Below, piece after piece: positions 52,607 through 61,819 of a DNA stretch of 64,000 bases (positions within the stretch are counted from its first letter, which is position 1; the number at the start of each line of letters is the position of its first letter). The DNA is taken from assembly GCF_001402875.1 (NCBI RefSeq), contig NZ_CP012946.1, forward strand, positions 2,024,001 through 2,088,000. The letters run 5' to 3'. The translations under genes were made by a program, and so were the position numbers. A model generated the notes under the pieces. The model made no database searches and had not been told where the DNA came from. It was given only the letters and a program-made list of their open reading frames with translations. Origin of the DNA: Blastochloris viridis. Lineage in GTDB: Bacteria > Pseudomonadota > Alphaproteobacteria > Rhizobiales > Xanthobacteraceae.

Positions 52607-53344
52607 ATGTCGGTCCTGACCTTTTGCGCGCTGACACTCGGTTACGAGCGCCACCCTGCGGTTCACCACCTCACCGGTTCGGTCGCCGTGGGCGAGCTGC
52701 TCGCCGTGGTCGGCCCCAACGGCGCCGGAAAATCGACCCTGCTCAAGGGCATCGCCGGCGCGCTGAAGCCGCTGGAAGGCCGCGTCGACCGCGCCGGCCT
52801 CAAGGCCCGCGATGTCGCCTTCCTGCCGCAGATCGCCGAGCTCGACCGCTCGTTTCCGATCGCGGTCTACGACATGGTGGCGATGGGGCTGTGGCGCCGC
52901 ACCGGCCTGTTCGGTGCCATCACTGCCGCCGACCGCGACCGCATCAAAGCGGCCATCGCCGCGGTGGGACTGGAAGGCTTTGAGAAACGCGCCATCGGCA
53001 CGCTGTCGGGCGGCCAGATGCAGCGCACGCTGTTCGCCCGCCTGCTGCTGCAGGACGCCAAGCTGATCCTGCTCGATGAACCATTCACAGCCATCGATGC
53101 CCGTACCGCCGCCGACCTGATGGCGCTGGTCAAGCGCTGGCACCACGAGCAGCGCACCGTGCTCGCCGTGCTGCACGACCTGGAAGCGGTGAAGGCCAAT
53201 TTCCCCACCACGCTGCTGCTCGCCCGCGAAGCCATCGCCTGGGGGCCGACGCACGAGGTGCTGACACCCGACAACATGCGGCGCGCCCAGCATATCACCG
53301 AAGCGTGGGACGACCGCGCCGGCGTCTGCGAGCGGGCGGCGTGA
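52607..53344 (+). CDS. aztA: Zinc ABC transporter ATP-binding protein AztA
   Basis: 245 residues with all ABC motifs: Walker A GPNGAGKST (about residue 37), Q-loop LPQIAELD, signature LSGGQMQR, Walker B LILLDEPF and switch His in VLHDLEAV. The opening LTLGYERHPAVHHL is characteristic of AztA of the zinc/manganese (A-1) importers. It powers the AztB permease. The ATG at 52607 lies 10 bp after the small membrane-protein gene. Confidence 0.9.
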   Translation: MSVLTFCALTLGYERHPAVHHLTGSVAVGELLAVVGPNGAGKSTLLKGIAGALKPLEGRVDRAGLKARDVAFLPQIAELDRSFPIAVYDMVAMGLWRRTGLFGAITAADRDRIKAAIAAVGLEGFEKRAIGTLSGGQMQRTLFARLLLQDAKLILLDEPFTAIDARTAADLMALVKRWHHEQRTVLAVLHDLEAVKANFPTTLLLAREAIAWGPTHEVLTPDNMRRAQHITEAWDDRAGVCERAA

Positions 53345-53358
53345 GCGGCATTTTCTTA

Positions 53359-53508
53359 TCTTCCCTCTCCCCTTGCGGGCGAGGGTGCCCGAGCGGAGCG
53401 AGGGCGGGTGATGGGATTTTATCCGCCGACGACAAACACCCCTCACCCGGCTCGACCTCGCTTGACGCACGGCTTCGCCACCCTCTCCCGCAAGGGAAGA
53501 GGGAAGAA
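53359..53508. repeat. Extragenic palindromic repeat between aztA and aztB
   Basis: The left arm TCTTCCCTCTCCCCTTGCGG matches the right arm TTCTTCCCTCTTCCCTTGCG read on the other strand (ending near 53508). Between them, CCCGAGCGGAGCGAGGGCGG and similar sequence adds secondary structure. It is a typical Bradyrhizobium-group intergenic element that inserted inside the azt operon and lengthened the aztA-aztB gap to about 200 bp. Confidence 0.75.
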
Positions 53509-53547
53509 CGCGGCTTCGCCGCGCCCGCTTTCGTTTGATCCATTTTT

Positions 53548-54417
53548 ATGCTCCACGACCTCTTCATCGCCCCCTTCGAAGACTTCGAGTTCATGCGGCG
53601 GGCGCTGGTCGGCACGCTGGCGCTGGCGCTCGGCGCCGGACCGGTTGGCGTCTTCTTGATGCTGCGGCGGATGAGCCTCACCGGCGATGCGATGTCCCAC
53701 GCCATCCTGCCGGGCGCGGCGGTCGGCTTTCTGGTGTCGGGGCTCGACCTGTTCGCAATGACGGCGGGTGGACTGATCGCCGGCGTGGTGGTGGCGGTGC
53801 TGGCCGGCCTCGTCGCCCGCGGTACCGAGCTGAAAGAGGACGCCTCGCTCGCGGTGTTCTATCTGGTGTCGCTGGCGCTCGGCGTCGTCATCGTCTCGTT
53901 GCGCGGCTCCAATGTCGACCTGTTCCATATCCTGTTCGGCAGCGTGCTGGCGCTCGACAACGCCACCATGATGCTGCTCGCCGCGGTGGCGTCGATCTCG
54001 CTGCTCACGCTGGCGGTGATCTGGCGGCCACTGGTGATGGAGTGCGTCGACCCCAATTTCCTGCGCTCGGTGTCCGGCGCCGGCGGGCCGGTGCATCTCA
54101 CCTTCCTGGCGCTGGTGGTGCTGAATTTGGTGGGGGCGTTCCACGCGCTCGGCACACTGCTGGCGGTCGGGTTGATGATGCTGCCGGCGGCGGCCGCGCG
54201 GTTCTGGGCGCGCGATCTCACCGCCCTCACCGCCATCGCCGTCGTGGTGGGCATGGCGTCCGGCTATGCGGGCCTGCTGATCTCCTTTTCCACCGAGCTG
54301 CCGTCCGGCCCCGCCATCATCCTGGTCGCAGGCGGCATCTGCCTCGTTTCGATCCTGTTCGGCCCGGTCGGCGGCGTGCTCCGCCGGCTGGTGCCGAGCC
54401 ATCACCTCGAAGCCTGA
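53548..54417 (+). CDS. aztB: Zinc ABC transporter permease AztB
   Basis: 289 residues, about eight hydrophobic segments, ABC-3 family (ZnuB-like). Recognisable are MLRRMSLTGDAMSHAILPGA (coupling region and SHA motif) and the GTLLAVGLMMLPAAAARFWA segment near the end. It forms the inner-membrane zinc channel. Separated from aztA by a palindromic repeat rather than by a new gene, so probably still one transcript. Confidence 0.9.
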   Translation: MLHDLFIAPFEDFEFMRRALVGTLALALGAGPVGVFLMLRRMSLTGDAMSHAILPGAAVGFLVSGLDLFAMTAGGLIAGVVVAVLAGLVARGTELKEDASLAVFYLVSLALGVVIVSLRGSNVDLFHILFGSVLALDNATMMLLAAVASISLLTLAVIWRPLVMECVDPNFLRSVSGAGGPVHLTFLALVVLNLVGAFHALGTLLAVGLMMLPAAAARFWARDLTALTAIAVVVGMASGYAGLLISFSTELPSGPAIILVAGGICLVSILFGPVGGVLRRLVPSHHLEA

Positions 54418-54435
54418 CCCTCACAGGAGAATTCG

Positions 54436-55392
54436 ATGTTCGACCGACGCTCCGTGCTGTTTGCCACCGTCGCCTCGGTGCTGCTCGCCACCGGTCCCGT
54501 CGCGGCCGAGGACACCGCGGCGGCGGCCAACCCGCCGAAGATCAAGGCGGTGGCCAGCTTCTCGATCCTTGGCGATTTCGTGAAGACGGTCGGCGGCGAC
54601 CGGCTGGAGGTCACGACGCTGGTCGGCGCCAATGGCGACGCCCACGTCTATGCGCCCTCCCCGGCCGACGCCAAGACGCTGGCGGCAGCAAAGATCGTGT
54701 TCGTCAACGGCCTCAATTTCGAAGGCTGGCTCGACCGGCTGGTGAAGGCGTCCGGCACCAAGGCCACCGTCGTCACCACCACCACCGGCATCGCCCCGCT
54801 GAAGTCCGAGCACCACGACGACCACGATCACGATCATGGCCACAAGGACCACGACCACGGCGCGTTCGACCCGCATGCTTGGCAGTCGGTCGCCAACGCC
54901 AAGGTCTATGTTGCCAACATCCGCGATGCGCTGGTCGCGGCTGATCCGGCCGGCAAGGACGCCTATGAGGCCAATGCCAGTGCCTTTCTGTTGAAGCTCG
55001 ACGCGCTGGAGGACGAGGCGAAGGCCGCCATCGCCCGCATCCCGGCCGAGCGGCGCCGCATCATCACCTCGCATGATGCCTTCCAGTATTTCGAGAAGGC
55101 CTACGGTGTCGAGTTCATCGCGCCGACCGGCGTCTCCACCGATTCCGAGGCCTCGGCCAAGGCGGTGGCCAAGATCATCACTCAGGTCAAAAAGCAGAAC
55201 ATCCCGGCGGTGTTCCTGGAAAACGTCACCGATCCGCGCCTGATCAAGCGCATTGCCGAGGAGACCGGCGCCAAGGTCGGCGGAACGCTGTACTCCGACG
55301 CTCTGACCGACACCGGTGGCGCCGCGCCCACGTACATCGATATGATGCGGCACAATATCGAGATGCTGACCGGCACGCTGGCTGCGAGCTGA
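54436..55392 (+). CDS. aztC: Zinc-binding periplasmic protein AztC (ZnuA-like)
   Basis: 318 residues, with signal peptide (about 1-24, ending GPVAAE) and a cluster-A-I substrate-binding fold. Likely ligands are the His in VGANGDAHVYAPS, the His in FDPHAWQSV, the His in IITSHDAFQYF and an Asp near the C-terminus (LYSDALTDTGG). A His/Asp-rich loop (EHHDDHDHDHGHKDHDHG, about residues 125-142) is typical of zinc-specific members and may collect metal. A good Shine-Dalgarno (AGGAG) precedes the start; 18 bp separates it from aztB. Confidence 0.9.
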   Translation: MFDRRSVLFATVASVLLATGPVAAEDTAAAANPPKIKAVASFSILGDFVKTVGGDRLEVTTLVGANGDAHVYAPSPADAKTLAAAKIVFVNGLNFEGWLDRLVKASGTKATVVTTTTGIAPLKSEHHDDHDHDHGHKDHDHGAFDPHAWQSVANAKVYVANIRDALVAADPAGKDAYEANASAFLLKLDALEDEAKAAIARIPAERRRIITSHDAFQYFEKAYGVEFIAPTGVSTDSEASAKAVAKIITQVKKQNIPAVFLENVTDPRLIKRIAEETGAKVGGTLYSDALTDTGGAAPTYIDMMRHNIEMLTGTLAAS

Positions 55393-55479
55393 TCCCTCAG
55401 CCGTGACGATCGACGCTGTTGCCTCATGGTGAGAGGCTGCAAAGCAGCAGTCTTGAGAGCCGACGCCGATAATATGATA

Positions 55480-55515
55480 CCAACGGCCCTGGATGCTGAC
55501 GCAGCGGGCCGTTGG
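55480..55515. repeat. Perfect 10-bp hairpin between aztC and the COG0523 gene
   Basis: CCAACGGCCC at 55480-55489 pairs with GGGCCGTTGG at 55506-55515. No T-tract follows on the plus strand, so it is not a clear intrinsic terminator. It looks like another extragenic repeat. Confidence 0.6.
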
Positions 55516-55595
55516 ACCTGTTCCGCTGCGGCTTGCCGCGCCAGAGCCTCCCGCCCTAAAACCGTCTGACGGTTCCGAAACCTTTGGAAGCCCCG

Positions 55596-56723
55596 ATGTC
55601 CGACAAGATTCCCGTCACCGTCCTCACCGGCTACCTCGGCGCCGGCAAGACCACGCTGCTCAACCGCATTCTGTCCGAGCCGCACGGCCAGCGCTTCGCT
55701 GTGATCGTCAACGAGTTCGGCGAGATCGGCATCGACAACGACCTCGTGGTTGGCGCCGACGAGGAAGTGTTCGAGATGAACAACGGCTGCATCTGCTGCA
55801 CGGTGCGCGGCGACCTCATCCGCGTCATCGACGGACTGCTGCGCCGAAAGGGCAAGTTCGACGCCATCCTGATCGAGACCACCGGGCTCGCCGACCCGGC
55901 GCCGGTGGCGCAGACGTTCTTCGTCGACGACACCGTCCAGGCCAGGACCCGGCTCGACGCGGTGGTGACGGTGGCCGACGCCAAGTGGCTGTCGGAGCGC
56001 CTCAAGGACGCGCCGGAGGCCAAGAACCAGATCGCGTTTGCCGACGTGGTGCTGCTGAACAAGACCGACCTCGTGACACCCGACGAACTGGCCGAGGTCG
56101 AGGCGCGCATCCGCGGCCTCAACCCCTTCGCCCGGCTGCATCGCACCCAGCGCTGCGCCATTCCGCTGAATGAGGTGCTGGGGCGCGGTGCCTTCGACCT
56201 CGACCGCATCCTGACGCTGGAGCCGGACTTCCTGGAGGGCGAGGACGAGCAGGATCACGCCTGCGGCTGCGACCATGATCACGGGCATGGTGAGGACTGC
56301 GGCTGCGGCCACGAGCACGGCCATGACAAAAGCGACGACAAGGACTGTGGTTGCGGCTGCAGCGAGCGCGACGAGGCCGGCCGCATCGTTCACCGCCACG
56401 GCGGCCTGAAGCACGTCCACGACGAGGAGATCGACTCGGTCGCGCTCGAAACGGAGGCCCCGCTCGACCCCGAGAAATTCTTCCCCTGGATCCAGAACAT
56501 GGTGGCGGTCGACGGCCCCAGCATTCTGCGCTCCAAAGGCATCCTGTCGTTCAAGGACGACCCCGACCGCTTCGTGTTCCAGGGCGTCCACATGATCCTC
56601 GACGGCGACCACCAGCGGGAGTGGGCCGAGGGCGAGCGGCGCTCCAGCCGCCTGGTCTTCATCGGCCGCAAGCTCGACCGCGCCAAGATCGAGGCTGGCT
56701 TCTCCGCCTGCATCGCCGCGTGA
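55596..56723 (+). CDS. COG0523 (CobW/ZNG1-like) GTP-dependent metallochaperone
   Basis: 375 residues from the ATG at 55596. It has G1 motif [12 protein letters not shown], the metal-binding CICC ([13 protein letters not shown]), NKTD base-recognition motif, and a C-terminal CobW_C domain (about 285-372). An extended Cys/His-rich insertion (about 222-262; [18 protein letters not shown] and more) can bind several metal ions. Placed beside a Zur-controlled zinc importer, it most likely delivers zinc to proteins when zinc is scarce rather than serving cobalamin synthesis. Confidence 0.9.
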   Translation: MSDKIPVTVLTGYLGAGKTTLLNRILSEPHGQRFAVIVNEFGEIGIDNDLVVGADEEVFEMNNGCICCTVRGDLIRVIDGLLRRKGKFDAILIETTGLADPAPVAQTFFVDDTVQARTRLDAVVTVADAKWLSERLKDAPEAKNQIAFADVVLLNKTDLVTPDELAEVEARIRGLNPFARLHRTQRCAIPLNEVLGRGAFDLDRILTLEPDFLEGEDEQDHACGCDHDHGHGEDCGCGHEHGHDKSDDKDCGCGCSERDEAGRIVHRHGGLKHVHDEEIDSVALETEAPLDPEKFFPWIQNMVAVDGPSILRSKGILSFKDDPDRFVFQGVHMILDGDHQREWAEGERRSSRLVFIGRKLDRAKIEAGFSACIAA

Positions 56724-56725
56724 CC

Positions 56726-57724
56726 ATGTCGACCGAGCCGAACGCTCCGACCCCCTCGGTGGTCGACCGAGTGCGGGTGATCGAGCCGGGCGACGCCGTG
56801 GTGGCGTGCGCGGTCCTCGGCGAAACGCCAGTGCTGGCCCTCGGCGAGGGCGAATTGCTGTTCGCCGGCACCGAGGCCCGCCGGGTGACGGCGCACCCCG
56901 GCGGGGTGATCCTCGCCGCCGCTTCGGACGGCAGCCGCCTCCTCACCGGCGGCGACGACGGCCGCGTCGTTGAAACCATCGCCGACGGCACCACCCGCGA
57001 GTTGTTCTCCGGCAAGGCCTGGGTCGACACCGTCGCGCTCGGCCCGTCCGGGGCGGCGGCGTGGTCGGCCGGCAAGACGGTCTATGCGCTGACGGGAAAG
57101 GGCGAGCCGAAAACCCTGGTGGCGCCGTCCACCCCCGGCGGGATTGCCTTCGCGCCGAAAGGGCTGCGGCTCGCCATCGCCCATTATGGCGGGGTGACGC
57201 TGTGGTTCCCCAACGCCTCGACCAAGCCGGAGCGCCTGGAGTGGAAGGGCTCGCACCTGCCGGTGACCTGGAGCCCGGACGGGCGTTTTATCGTCACCGC
57301 GATGCACGAGCCGCAGCTTCACGGCTGGCGGGTCGCCGACGGCGCCAACATGCGGATGGCGGGCTACCCCGGACGGGTGCGCCAGATGAGCTGGACCGCC
57401 ACGGGCAACGGCCTTGCCAGCGCCGGGGCACAATCGCTGATCGTGTGGCCGTTCACCGGCAAGGACGGGCCGATGGGCAAGCAGCCGGCGATCTTCGCGT
57501 CGGCCGCCAGCCGCATCTCGGCGGTGGCCTGTCATCCGGCCACCGAGATCACCGCGATCGGCTTCGAAGACGGGCTGATCCTGCTGGTCCGGCTGTCGGA
57601 CGGTGCCGAGATCCTGGTCAAGCCGCCCGGCGCCGGCATGGTGACCGCGCTGGCGTGGGCGGCGCGGGGCTCCACCCTGGTCTACGGCACCGGGGGCGGC
57701 GCGGCGGGCGTGTTGACCCTGTAG
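56726..57724 (+). CDS. WD40-repeat protein paired with the COG0523 gene
   Basis: 332 residues, no signal peptide. Repeated blades such as GSRLLTGGDDGRVVE, GSHLPVTWSPDGRFIV, GNGLASAGAQSLIVWPF and ITAIGFEDGLILLVRL form a probable seven-blade propeller. It starts 2 bp after the COG0523 stop, so the pair is one unit; this adjacency recurs in Rhizobiales as I recall. Probably a scaffold for the metallochaperone or its client. Its 3' end overlaps the convergent bioY gene by 43 bp. Confidence 0.85.
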   Translation: MSTEPNAPTPSVVDRVRVIEPGDAVVACAVLGETPVLALGEGELLFAGTEARRVTAHPGGVILAAASDGSRLLTGGDDGRVVETIADGTTRELFSGKAWVDTVALGPSGAAAWSAGKTVYALTGKGEPKTLVAPSTPGGIAFAPKGLRLAIAHYGGVTLWFPNASTKPERLEWKGSHLPVTWSPDGRFIVTAMHEPQLHGWRVADGANMRMAGYPGRVRQMSWTATGNGLASAGAQSLIVWPFTGKDGPMGKQPAIFASAASRISAVACHPATEITAIGFEDGLILLVRLSDGAEILVKPPGAGMVTALAWAARGSTLVYGTGGGAAGVLTL

Positions 57725-58344
57725 CTCCTGGCCTTCTGGGCGCTGCGGTCGAGTCGCATCCGCACGGCATGCACCGCCACCGCGGCGATCGCCACCTTGA
57801 CCGCCGCCCCGAGCAGCAGCGGCGCCAGCACCGCCAGCGCGCGCTCGATGCCGACGCCAGTGCCGCCATTCGGCAGATGGGCGCCAAACGCCAGCCACAC
57901 CCCGCCGGCGGCGAGCAGCGCAAGGTGGGCGATCAGCATCGCCGCGCCGAGCTTCGGCAGCGAGCGGTCCCAGCCGCGCTCGGCAAAGCGCCCGACGCTG
58001 GCGGCCGCCAGCGCGAAGCCGGCGAGAAAGCCGCCGGTGGGCCCGAGCAGATATTGCGGTCCGGCAGTTGCCAGCGTCGCGTTGGCGAACACCGGCAGGC
58101 CGGCGACGCCGACGATGACGTAGAGCGCCACGCTGGCCACGCTGAGCCGCACGCCATAGACCGCGCCCAGCATCAGCACCGCCAGCGACTGCAGGCTCAT
58201 CGGCACCGCGCCGAGCGGCAGCGTGATCTTGGCCGACGCCGCCAGCGTCGCCGCCCCGATCAGCGCCAGCGCGACAAAGCGGCGCTCCCGGCGCAGGTGG
58301 CGCGGCGGCCACAGGATATCCACCAGCAGTCGATGGCCATACAT
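57682..58344 (-). CDS. bioY: Biotin transporter BioY
   Basis: 220 residues, six hydrophobic segments, the S-component of an ECF-type biotin importer. Recognisable are ITLPLGAVPMSLQSLAVLML near helix 2 and LLGPTGGFLAGFALAAASVG, both diagnostic for BioY. The ATG at 58344 is preceded by GGGAGAG. No energising bioM/bioN genes are adjacent, which is common for solitary BioY. The gene is convergent with and overlaps the WD40 gene. Confidence 0.9.
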   Translation of the reverse strand: MYGHRLLVDILWPPRHLRRERRFVALALIGAATLAASAKITLPLGAVPMSLQSLAVLMLGAVYGVRLSVASVALYVIVGVAGLPVFANATLATAGPQYLLGPTGGFLAGFALAAASVGRFAERGWDRSLPKLGAAMLIAHLALLAAGGVWLAFGAHLPNGGTGVGIERALAVLAPLLLGAAVKVAIAAVAVHAVRMRLDRSAQKARSYRVNTPAAPPPVP

Positions 58345-58532
58345 TCACGCTCTCCCGGTTCGCCGACAGCCGACCTGCGGCTGAAATCGAACGCCAGCCA
58401 CCAAGTGCCGGATTCCATCTCCAGACTCAAATTCTTGCGACCCGCCGCCTCGCGGTCCGCCCCCGCTTTTGCCGACGGCGCCCCAAGCCTGTATTGCATT
58501 TGGTTCGCCCCGACAGATCAAGACCCCCGCCA

Positions 58533-59453
58533 ATGAAACAGCCCCCGCCCGACGACATTGCCTTCGACAAGACCCCGGTGGCGCCCGGCAAGGTCGAGAC
58601 CGTGGCGCCCGGCGTGCGCCGCCTGATCGCCGCCAATCCCGGCCCGTTCACGTTCACCGGCAGTTGTTCCTACATCGTCGGCAGCGGCAAGGTCGCGATC
58701 ATCGATCCGGGACCGGACGATCCGGCCCACATCGCCAGCCTGCTGGAGGCGGTGCGCGGCGAGACGGTGAGCCACATCTTCGTCAGCCACACCCACCGCG
58801 ACCATTCTGACGGGGTTGCGCCACTCAAGGCGGCGACCGGCGCCGACGTGATGGCCGCCGGCCCGCATCAGGCGGCGCGGCCGCTCCATATCGGCGAGAT
58901 CAACCCGCTCGATGCGTCCTCCGACCACGATTTCCGCCCCGACACCGAGTTGCCGGACGGCGCGGTGGTCACCGGCCCCGATTGGACCGTCGAGGCCATC
59001 GCCACCCCCGGCCACACCGCCAACCACATGGTGTTCGCGCTGAAGGAAGCCGGCGCGCTGTTCACCGCCGACCACATCATGGCGTGGTCGACCTCGATCG
59101 TGGCGCCGCCCGACGGCGCGATGAGCGACTACATGGCCTCGCTCGCCAAGCTGCGCGGCAGGCCCGAGACCATCTACCTGCCCGGCCATGGCGCGCCGGC
59201 GCGCGAGGCGCCGCGGTTCCTGGAAAGCTACATCCGCCACCGCCAGGGCCGCGAAGCCTCGATCCTGCACCGGCTGCGCAAAGGCGAGGCCGACATCCCC
59301 ACCCTGGTGCGGGCGATCTATATCGGCATCGACCCGCGGCTGATGGGCCCGGCCGGCCTGTCGGTGCTGGCGCACCTGGAGGATCTGGTGACGCGCGGCG
59401 TCGTCGTCACCGAGGGCGTGCCCTCGGTGAGCGGGCGGTATTGGGTGGCGTAA
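58533..59453 (+). CDS. Metallo-beta-lactamase-fold hydrolase (LACTB2/RNase Z-like)
   Basis: 306 residues. Zinc ligands: the HTHRDH motif (SHTHRDHSDG, about residues 86-91), the His in ATPGHTANHM, the Asp of LFTADHIM and the His in LPGHGAPA. A C-terminal helical/winged part (LHRLRKGEADIPTLVRAIYI and after) is typical of the LACTB2-like group, whose members act as nucleases or thioesterases. The substrate is not predictable. Single gene between bioY and the convergent CBS-domain gene. Confidence 0.87.
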   Translation: MKQPPPDDIAFDKTPVAPGKVETVAPGVRRLIAANPGPFTFTGSCSYIVGSGKVAIIDPGPDDPAHIASLLEAVRGETVSHIFVSHTHRDHSDGVAPLKAATGADVMAAGPHQAARPLHIGEINPLDASSDHDFRPDTELPDGAVVTGPDWTVEAIATPGHTANHMVFALKEAGALFTADHIMAWSTSIVAPPDGAMSDYMASLAKLRGRPETIYLPGHGAPAREAPRFLESYIRHRQGREASILHRLRKGEADIPTLVRAIYIGIDPRLMGPAGLSVLAHLEDLVTRGVVVTEGVPSVSGRYWVA

Positions 59454-59500
59454 TACCCGAGGCGCTGACGGCTAACCTTTCTCCGACAGCGGGCGGCAAC

Positions 59501-60802
59501 TCACGCAACCCGGTGGCGCTTGGGCACACGCGACACCATCACCTTGTCGATGCGGCGGCCGTCGAGGTCGACCACCTCGAACCGCCAGCCATTGGCATCG
59601 ATGTGCTCGCCGACCCCCGGCAGGTGGCCGAAGCGGTCGAGCAGGAAGCCGGCGATGGTGTGATAATCGCGGTTGTCGGGCAGCGGCAGGCCGATCAGGT
59701 CGCTGAGTTCGTCGACCGGCAGCGTGCCCGAGATCAAATAGGAGCCGTCCTCGCGCCGCACCACGTCGGGCTCGGCCGGGCCGGCGTCGGCCTGCAGCGA
59801 CCCGACGATCGATTCCAGGATGTCGGCATTGGTGACCACGCCCTGGAAATAGCCGTACTCGTCATGAACCAGCCCAATATGCATCGGCGAGTGGCCAAGC
59901 AGTTCAACCACCGCCAGGGCATCGGCGGTTTCCGGAATTACCAACGCCGGACGGACCAAGGCGCGGATATCGAGCGGCTTGCGGTCCATGAACGAGTTGA
60001 CGAGGTCCTTGGCCTGGATGACGCCGAGCACCTCGTCCGGGGTGCCGTCATAGACCGGGAGCCGCGAGTGGCCGCTGGCGATGATGTCGGCGCGGATGGT
60101 GTCCAGGTCGTCGCTGAGATTGATCATGTCGACTTCGGGGCGCGGCGTCATCACCGCCCGCACCGGGCGGTCGCCGAGCCGCATCACCGCCGCGATCATC
60201 TGCCGCTCGCCGGGCTCCAGCACGCCGGCGCTCTCGGCCTCCGCGATCAGCGCCTTGATCTCTTCCTCGGTGACGCGCTCGACAATCTCGCTGTCGTGGC
60301 CAAGCAGCCGCAGCACCACCTTGCCCGACTTGTTGAGCAACGCCACCACCGGCGAGGACACCACCGCGAGCACACGCATCGCCGGTGCCACCCGCGCCGC
60401 CACCGCCTCGGGATTGGACAGTGCCAACTGCTTGGGCACCAGTTCGCCGATGATCAGCGAACCGTAGGTGATCAGCGCGACCACGATGCCGACGCCAAGC
60501 GCGTCGGCGGCGCCGCTCGGAACGCCGAAGCCGAGGAGGAAATCGGTCAGCCTGAGGCCGATGGTTGCGCCCGAGAACGCGCCCGACAACACGCCGACCA
60601 AGGTGATGCCGATCTGCACCGTCGACAGGAACTTGCCGGGGTCGGAGGCCAGCAGCAGTGCCCGCTCGGCGCCGGGAACACCGCGTTCCGCCATCATCCG
60701 CAGCCGCGCCGGCCGCGACGACACCACCGCCAGCTCCGACATGGCGAGGAGGCCGTTGAGAATGATCAGAGCGACGACAAAGCCGATTTCGACGATCAAC
60801 AT
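59501..60802 (-). CDS. CNNM/CorC-family membrane protein (DUF21, CBS pair, CorC_HlyC)
   Basis: 433 residues from the ATG at 60802; MLCEAT at 60820 is an alternative. A DUF21/CNNM membrane domain with four helices (about 1-195), a pair of CBS domains (about 210-335; VMTPRPEVDMINLSDD, GHSRLPVYDG, HDEYGYFQGVVTNADILE) and a C-terminal CorC_HlyC domain (about 345-430; ISGTLPVDELSDLIGLPLPD) are present. Often annotated haemolysin; family members more likely handle magnesium or other cations. Confidence 0.9.
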   Translation of the reverse strand: MLIVEIGFVVALIILNGLLAMSELAVVSSRPARLRMMAERGVPGAERALLLASDPGKFLSTVQIGITLVGVLSGAFSGATIGLRLTDFLLGFGVPSGAADALGVGIVVALITYGSLIIGELVPKQLALSNPEAVAARVAPAMRVLAVVSSPVVALLNKSGKVVLRLLGHDSEIVERVTEEEIKALIAEAESAGVLEPGERQMIAAVMRLGDRPVRAVMTPRPEVDMINLSDDLDTIRADIIASGHSRLPVYDGTPDEVLGVIQAKDLVNSFMDRKPLDIRALVRPALVIPETADALAVVELLGHSPMHIGLVHDEYGYFQGVVTNADILESIVGSLQADAGPAEPDVVRREDGSYLISGTLPVDELSDLIGLPLPDNRDYHTIAGFLLDRFGHLPGVGEHIDANGWRFEVVDLDGRRIDKVMVSRVPKRHRVA

Positions 60803-60954
60803 AGTCGCCTCACATAGCATTCGAGCCCGCCGTCAGCGAGCGGACACATCGACAAAATGCAATACAGCAGCGGCAAAATCCGACACCGCGACGAAATGTT
60901 TTGTCTGGCCAAAGGCCTAACGCACTCGGCTCAGATTGCGATTCCGCGCGGCGA

Positions 60955-61734
60955 TCAGCGCCGGGGCGGCTGCCATTCGTCGATGTCGGCGAGCAGGCTC
61001 TTGATTCTGCGCGCGTTGGCGCCAAGGTCGTGCAGGCCGATGCGGCTTGCCGAGCGCACGTCGATTCGCGAGCCCTCGGCCGTGGCGCGGATGCGCACCA
61101 CCACGTCATCGCGGAAGCCGAACACCAGCGTTCGCACCACCGCCTCGATGCGGCCGTCGCGGCCCGGGCGGGGCGCCACCTGGTCGAGCACACGCCAGCG
61201 CCGTTTTTCGATCGCATCGCGGGCAGCCTGAAAAGCCTGTTCCGGCGGCCAATCCTTGAGCAGCGGCTTCAGGTCCGGATAGCCGGCCCGTTGCAGCGCC
61301 GCGGTTTCCGGGCCGGGATAGTTTGGCGGGTTGGCGTCGGGCGATCGCGCCACCGCGCCGGCGATGATGCTCGGCGGTTCGTTGAGATCGGTGGTGACGT
61401 CGTGGATCGCCGGCAGGCGGTAGGCGAACGCCGCCATCGCCGCGGGTCCTACCACCACGAGCAGCCCGATCATCAGCCCCGCCACCGCCCGGCCGAGGCC
61501 GCGATAGCCATCGTTCCAGATCGCCGCCAGCGCCGCGAGCGCCACCAGCACCGCCAACGCCGCCACCGCCACGCCAGCGGCGAACACGCCGAGCGCAGCG
61601 ACGGTCTCGACGAGGCCGAGGCGCGACATCAGGATGCCCAGCGCCACCACCGGCAGCGAGAACAGCGCCAACCGCTGGCTCCAGATCGCCAGTTGCGAAT
61701 AGCGCTCGACCGGTATCGCCCTGCGTCGGACCAT
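60955..61734 (-). CDS. DUF1499 membrane protein
   Basis: 259 residues from the ATG at 61734. The N-terminal half has three hydrophobic helices (about 18-110; LALFSLPVVALGILMSRLGL, GVAVAALAVLVALAALAAIW and a third around LMIGLLVVVGPAAMAAFAY). The C-terminal half (about 140-255) is the DUF1499 domain, beginning NYPGPETAALQRAGYPDLKP and ending SRIGLHDLGANARRIKSLLA. Function unknown; in proteobacteria the domain is periplasmic or membrane associated. Confidence 0.85.
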   Translation of the reverse strand: MVRRRAIPVERYSQLAIWSQRLALFSLPVVALGILMSRLGLVETVAALGVFAAGVAVAALAVLVALAALAAIWNDGYRGLGRAVAGLMIGLLVVVGPAAMAAFAYRLPAIHDVTTDLNEPPSIIAGAVARSPDANPPNYPGPETAALQRAGYPDLKPLLKDWPPEQAFQAARDAIEKRRWRVLDQVAPRPGRDGRIEAVVRTLVFGFRDDVVVRIRATAEGSRIDVRSASRIGLHDLGANARRIKSLLADIDEWQPPRR

Positions 61735-61819
61735 CAAGCCGTTCCTGCCAGCCCGCCGAATTCCGGCGCCCAGCGGGTGTAGGCCGATTCGAGCGCCGCG
61801 GCACGAACCGGCGAATGGC

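Noticed and set aside
55464..55484. AT-rich GATAATATGATACC as a second Zur box before the COG0523 gene
   Set aside because: It does not match the TGTTATA-N-TATAACA palindrome in more than scattered positions.
59501..60802. Haemolysin as the function of the CBS/CorC protein
   Set aside because: The name comes from historical annotation; domain content points to a CNNM/CorC-type cation protein.
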